The notes below the pieces were generated by a model. The model saw only the letters and a list, made by a program, of their open reading frames with translations. It was not told where the DNA came from and did not search any database. A stretch of 8,182 nucleotides of DNA from an uncultured Succinatimonas sp. (lineage in GTDB: Bacteria > Pseudomonadota > Gammaproteobacteria > Enterobacterales > Succinivibrionaceae), in contig URKL01000074.1 in assembly GCA_900548485.1 (NCBI GenBank), positions 1-8,182 on the forward strand, written 5' to 3'. This document shows positions 7,033 through 8,182 of this stretch, in pieces. Position 1 is the stretch's first letter; each line of letters begins with the position of its first letter. Made by a program: the position numbers and the translations under genes.

Positions 7033-7057
7033 AGTTAGGGCAAATATTGCCCTAACT
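7033..7057 (-). other. Intra-operon hairpin between dctP and dctQ
   Basis: AGTTAGGGCAA (7033-7043) and TTGCCCTAACT (7047-7057) are exact reverse complements, an 11-bp stem with a 3-base loop, 24 bases after the binding-protein stop codon. On the - strand it is followed by GTGATCTTG, not a T-run, so it is probably not a full intrinsic terminator. Its likely role is to block 3'-exonuclease decay of the binding-protein message and to lower read-through. This would give the excess of periplasmic protein over membrane subunits usual for such operons. Confidence 0.75.
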
Positions 7058-7081
7058 ATCTCGAATTAAAATAAAAGAGAT

Positions 7082-8053
7082 TTATTTCCCCATAAGTTTT
7101 AATATTTCATCAAAATCATTACGATACTTATCGTAAACACTCTTTGTTGAATCTAACAATTCTTGACGATCAAGCTTAATAAAATCCATGCCTTTTTCAA
7201 TAGCACCTTGTTTAGCCTTCTCATTATCTTCTTGAGTTACCTTCCACTCGACATCAGAAGCATATTTAGAAGCTTCAGCTATCCATTGTTTTTGCTCCGG
7301 AGTGAATTCATCCATTGCTGTTTTTGAAAATACTAATGCTGCAACTTGGAAAACATGATTAGTTTCAATTAGATATTTTTGAACATCATAGTAAGTATTA
7401 TTATAAATATTTACAAATGGGTTTTCTTGAGCATCCACTGTACCCTGCTCTAGGGCTGTATATAATTCAGAAAAACTAATAATGGTTGGAGATGCACCCA
7501 AAGCAGAGAAAATATCCTGATGGATCTCATTTGATTGAGTACGAATCTTTACACCTTTAAAGTCGGATAAAGATCTAATTGGTTTGTTTGATGTGACTTC
7601 TCTAAAACCCATGGTTAACCAATCACTGATAACCATGTTTTGTTCTTCTAATTTAGCTTTTAAAAACTCGCCAGCATTACCATAAACAGCTTTATAAGCA
7701 TCGTCATAGTCAGCAAATAAAAAAGGCAAATCAAATACACCCATCTGCGGGCATAAATCAACTAATGAAGAAGTTACAATTAAAGTTGCATCACAAGCTC
7801 CCTGTTGTAACATAGCAGGAATCTCGGAAATAGCTCCTAAAGTACCATTCGGAAACGGGGTGACAGACATCTCTCCACCAGAAACTTCTGATAATTTTTC
7901 AGCAAATGCAATAGCAGCTTTACCAAAAACAGAATCCTCAGGATCTGCATATGCGAGCATAATATTATCTTTAGCAAAAGCATTTGCAGAAGATAATGCT
8001 GCTGTTGTTATAAATACCAAAGTTGCTAATTTTGTCATTGAATGTTTTATCAT
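7082..8053 (-). CDS. dctP: TRAP transporter periplasmic binding protein (DctP/SiaP family)
   Basis: This is the secreted solute receptor that captures a substrate, typically an organic acid, and delivers it to the DctQ/DctM membrane pair. The 323-residue product starts with a Sec signal peptide: positive MIKHSMTK, a hydrophobic core, and a likely AFA cleavage site at 25-27. Family motifs include FDLPFLFADYDDAYKA (107-122), GFREVTS (149-155), GVKIRTQS (167-174) and ELYTALEQGTVDAQENP (196-212). Arg151, Arg171 and Asn211 have the same mutual spacing as SiaP Arg127, Arg147 and Asn187, which clamp the ligand carboxylate, so a carboxylate ligand is likely. GGAG lies eight bases before the ATG at 8053 and supports that start over the Met at residue 6. 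It is the first gene of the operon, behind a CRP-like promoter. Ligand specificity cannot be read from the sequence. Confidence 0.95.
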   Translation of the reverse strand: MIKHSMTKLATLVFITTAALSSANAFAKDNIMLAYADPEDSVFGKAAIAFAEKLSEVSGGEMSVTPFPNGTLGAISEIPAMLQQGACDATLIVTSSLVDLCPQMGVFDLPFLFADYDDAYKAVYGNAGEFLKAKLEEQNMVISDWLTMGFREVTSNKPIRSLSDFKGVKIRTQSNEIHQDIFSALGASPTIISFSELYTALEQGTVDAQENPFVNIYNNTYYDVQKYLIETNHVFQVAALVFSKTAMDEFTPEQKQWIAEASKYASDVEWKVTQEDNEKAKQGAIEKGMDFIKLDRQELLDSTKSVYDKYRNDFDEILKLMGK

Positions 8054-8082
8054 AAAGGGCTCTCCAAATAAGTGCTTCTAAG

Positions 8083-8100
8083 GTTAAGCTTCAACTTAAC
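8083..8100 (-). promoter_or_regulatory. Dyad over the predicted operon transcription start
   Basis: GTTAAG (8083-8088) and CTTAAC (8095-8100) are exact inverted 6-bp arms with a 6-base spacer. With transcription starting near 8098, the dyad covers about -2 to +16, a typical repressor position. The regulator is not in the window; a divergent gene beyond 8182 would be a natural place for it. Confidence 0.45.
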
Positions 8101-8104
8101 GATG

Positions 8105-8110
8105 ATTATA
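8105..8110 (-). promoter_or_regulatory. -10 box of the TRAP/hydrolase operon promoter
   Basis: TATAAT on the - strand is a perfect -10 box, with transcription start expected near 8098 and a leader of about 45 bases. No -35 match is found 16-18 bases upstream (CAGATC and its neighbours), which suggests activator dependence. Confidence 0.6.
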
Positions 8111-8131
8111 GAAAAGCATAATTCTCCGATC

Positions 8132-8147
8132 TGCGAGCTATTTCACA
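8132..8147 (-). promoter_or_regulatory. Candidate CRP (cAMP receptor protein) site
   Basis: On the - strand TGTGA (8147-8143), six bases, then TCGCA (8136-8132) match the CRP consensus TGTGA-N6-TCACA at 9 of 10 core positions. The centre lies 41.5 bases upstream of the start predicted from the TATAAT box, the standard class II activating position overlapping the -35 region, where no good -35 box exists. Confidence 0.6.
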
Positions 8148-8150
8148 AAT

Positions 8151-8168
8151 ATGATTATAATAAATCAT
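8151..8168. promoter_or_regulatory. Upstream 6-6-6 inverted repeat
   Basis: ATGATT (8151-8156) and AATCAT (8163-8168) are perfect inverted arms around a 6-base AT spacer, just upstream of the CRP-like site. The arm and spacer lengths match the dyad at 8083-8100, but the sequence is different. It could be a regulator site for this operon or for a divergent gene outside the window. AT-rich DNA yields such dyads by chance, so confidence is low. Confidence 0.3.
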
Positions 8169-8182
8169 TATCAGTGATTACT

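Noticed and set aside
8155..8173. GATAATGAT on the - strand (8173-8165) equals the first half of a Fur box.
   Set aside because: The second half does not match (about 11 of 19 overall), and such strings are common in AT-rich DNA.
1..8182. Searched for a CRISPR array, insertion sequence, tRNA/rRNA genes, toxin-antitoxin or phage-defence genes.
   Set aside because: No regularly spaced repeats, transposase, tRNA-like cloverleaf or defence-type protein was seen. The window is ordinary core metabolism plus one transport/catabolic operon.

Overview
This 8.2-kb window looks like chromosome from an AT-rich gammaproteobacterium. Prs is nearly E. coli-like along its whole length, Mpl is an enzyme typical of Gram-negative proteobacteria, ApbE has the enterobacterial-type lipoprotein layout, and the right-hand promoter carries a plausible CRP box. 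The low GC, the TRAP transporter and the ApbE would fit a host-associated anaerobe such as a member of the Succinivibrionaceae. That placement is inference from protein resemblance and base composition only.

Layout. At the left, prs (PRPP synthase) runs on the + strand behind a leader containing two inverted repeats. It ends at a strong hairpin in the narrow gap where it meets mpl (murein tripeptide recycling ligase), which runs the opposite way. A 284-base gap follows, holding the mpl promoter/leader region and the terminator of the next gene. Then comes apbE (FAD:protein FMN transferase lipoprotein), a single-gene unit on the - strand. The right half is one - strand operon read from about 8098 down to 4029: dctP-like binding protein, dctQ-like small permease, dctM-like large permease, then a COG3964-type amidohydrolase, closed by an intrinsic terminator at about 3973-3996.

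How the genes fit together. The first three genes of the right-hand operon make a complete tripartite, ion-driven uptake system for a carboxylated solute. The fourth gene is a metal-dependent deacylase/hydrolase that probably acts on the imported compound in the cytoplasm. The operon promoter has a good -10 box, no recognisable -35 box, a TGTGA-N6-TCGCA site centred 41.5 bases upstream of the predicted start (class II CRP geometry), and a perfect dyad over the predicted start. It therefore looks like a catabolite-controlled and probably substrate-controlled carbon-source operon. The substrate cannot be read from sequence. prs, mpl and apbE are housekeeping genes with no evident functional tie to this operon.

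I do not see a clearly new molecular system here. The TRAP/COG3964 hydrolase operon of unknown substrate, with its regulatory region, is the part most worth following up.
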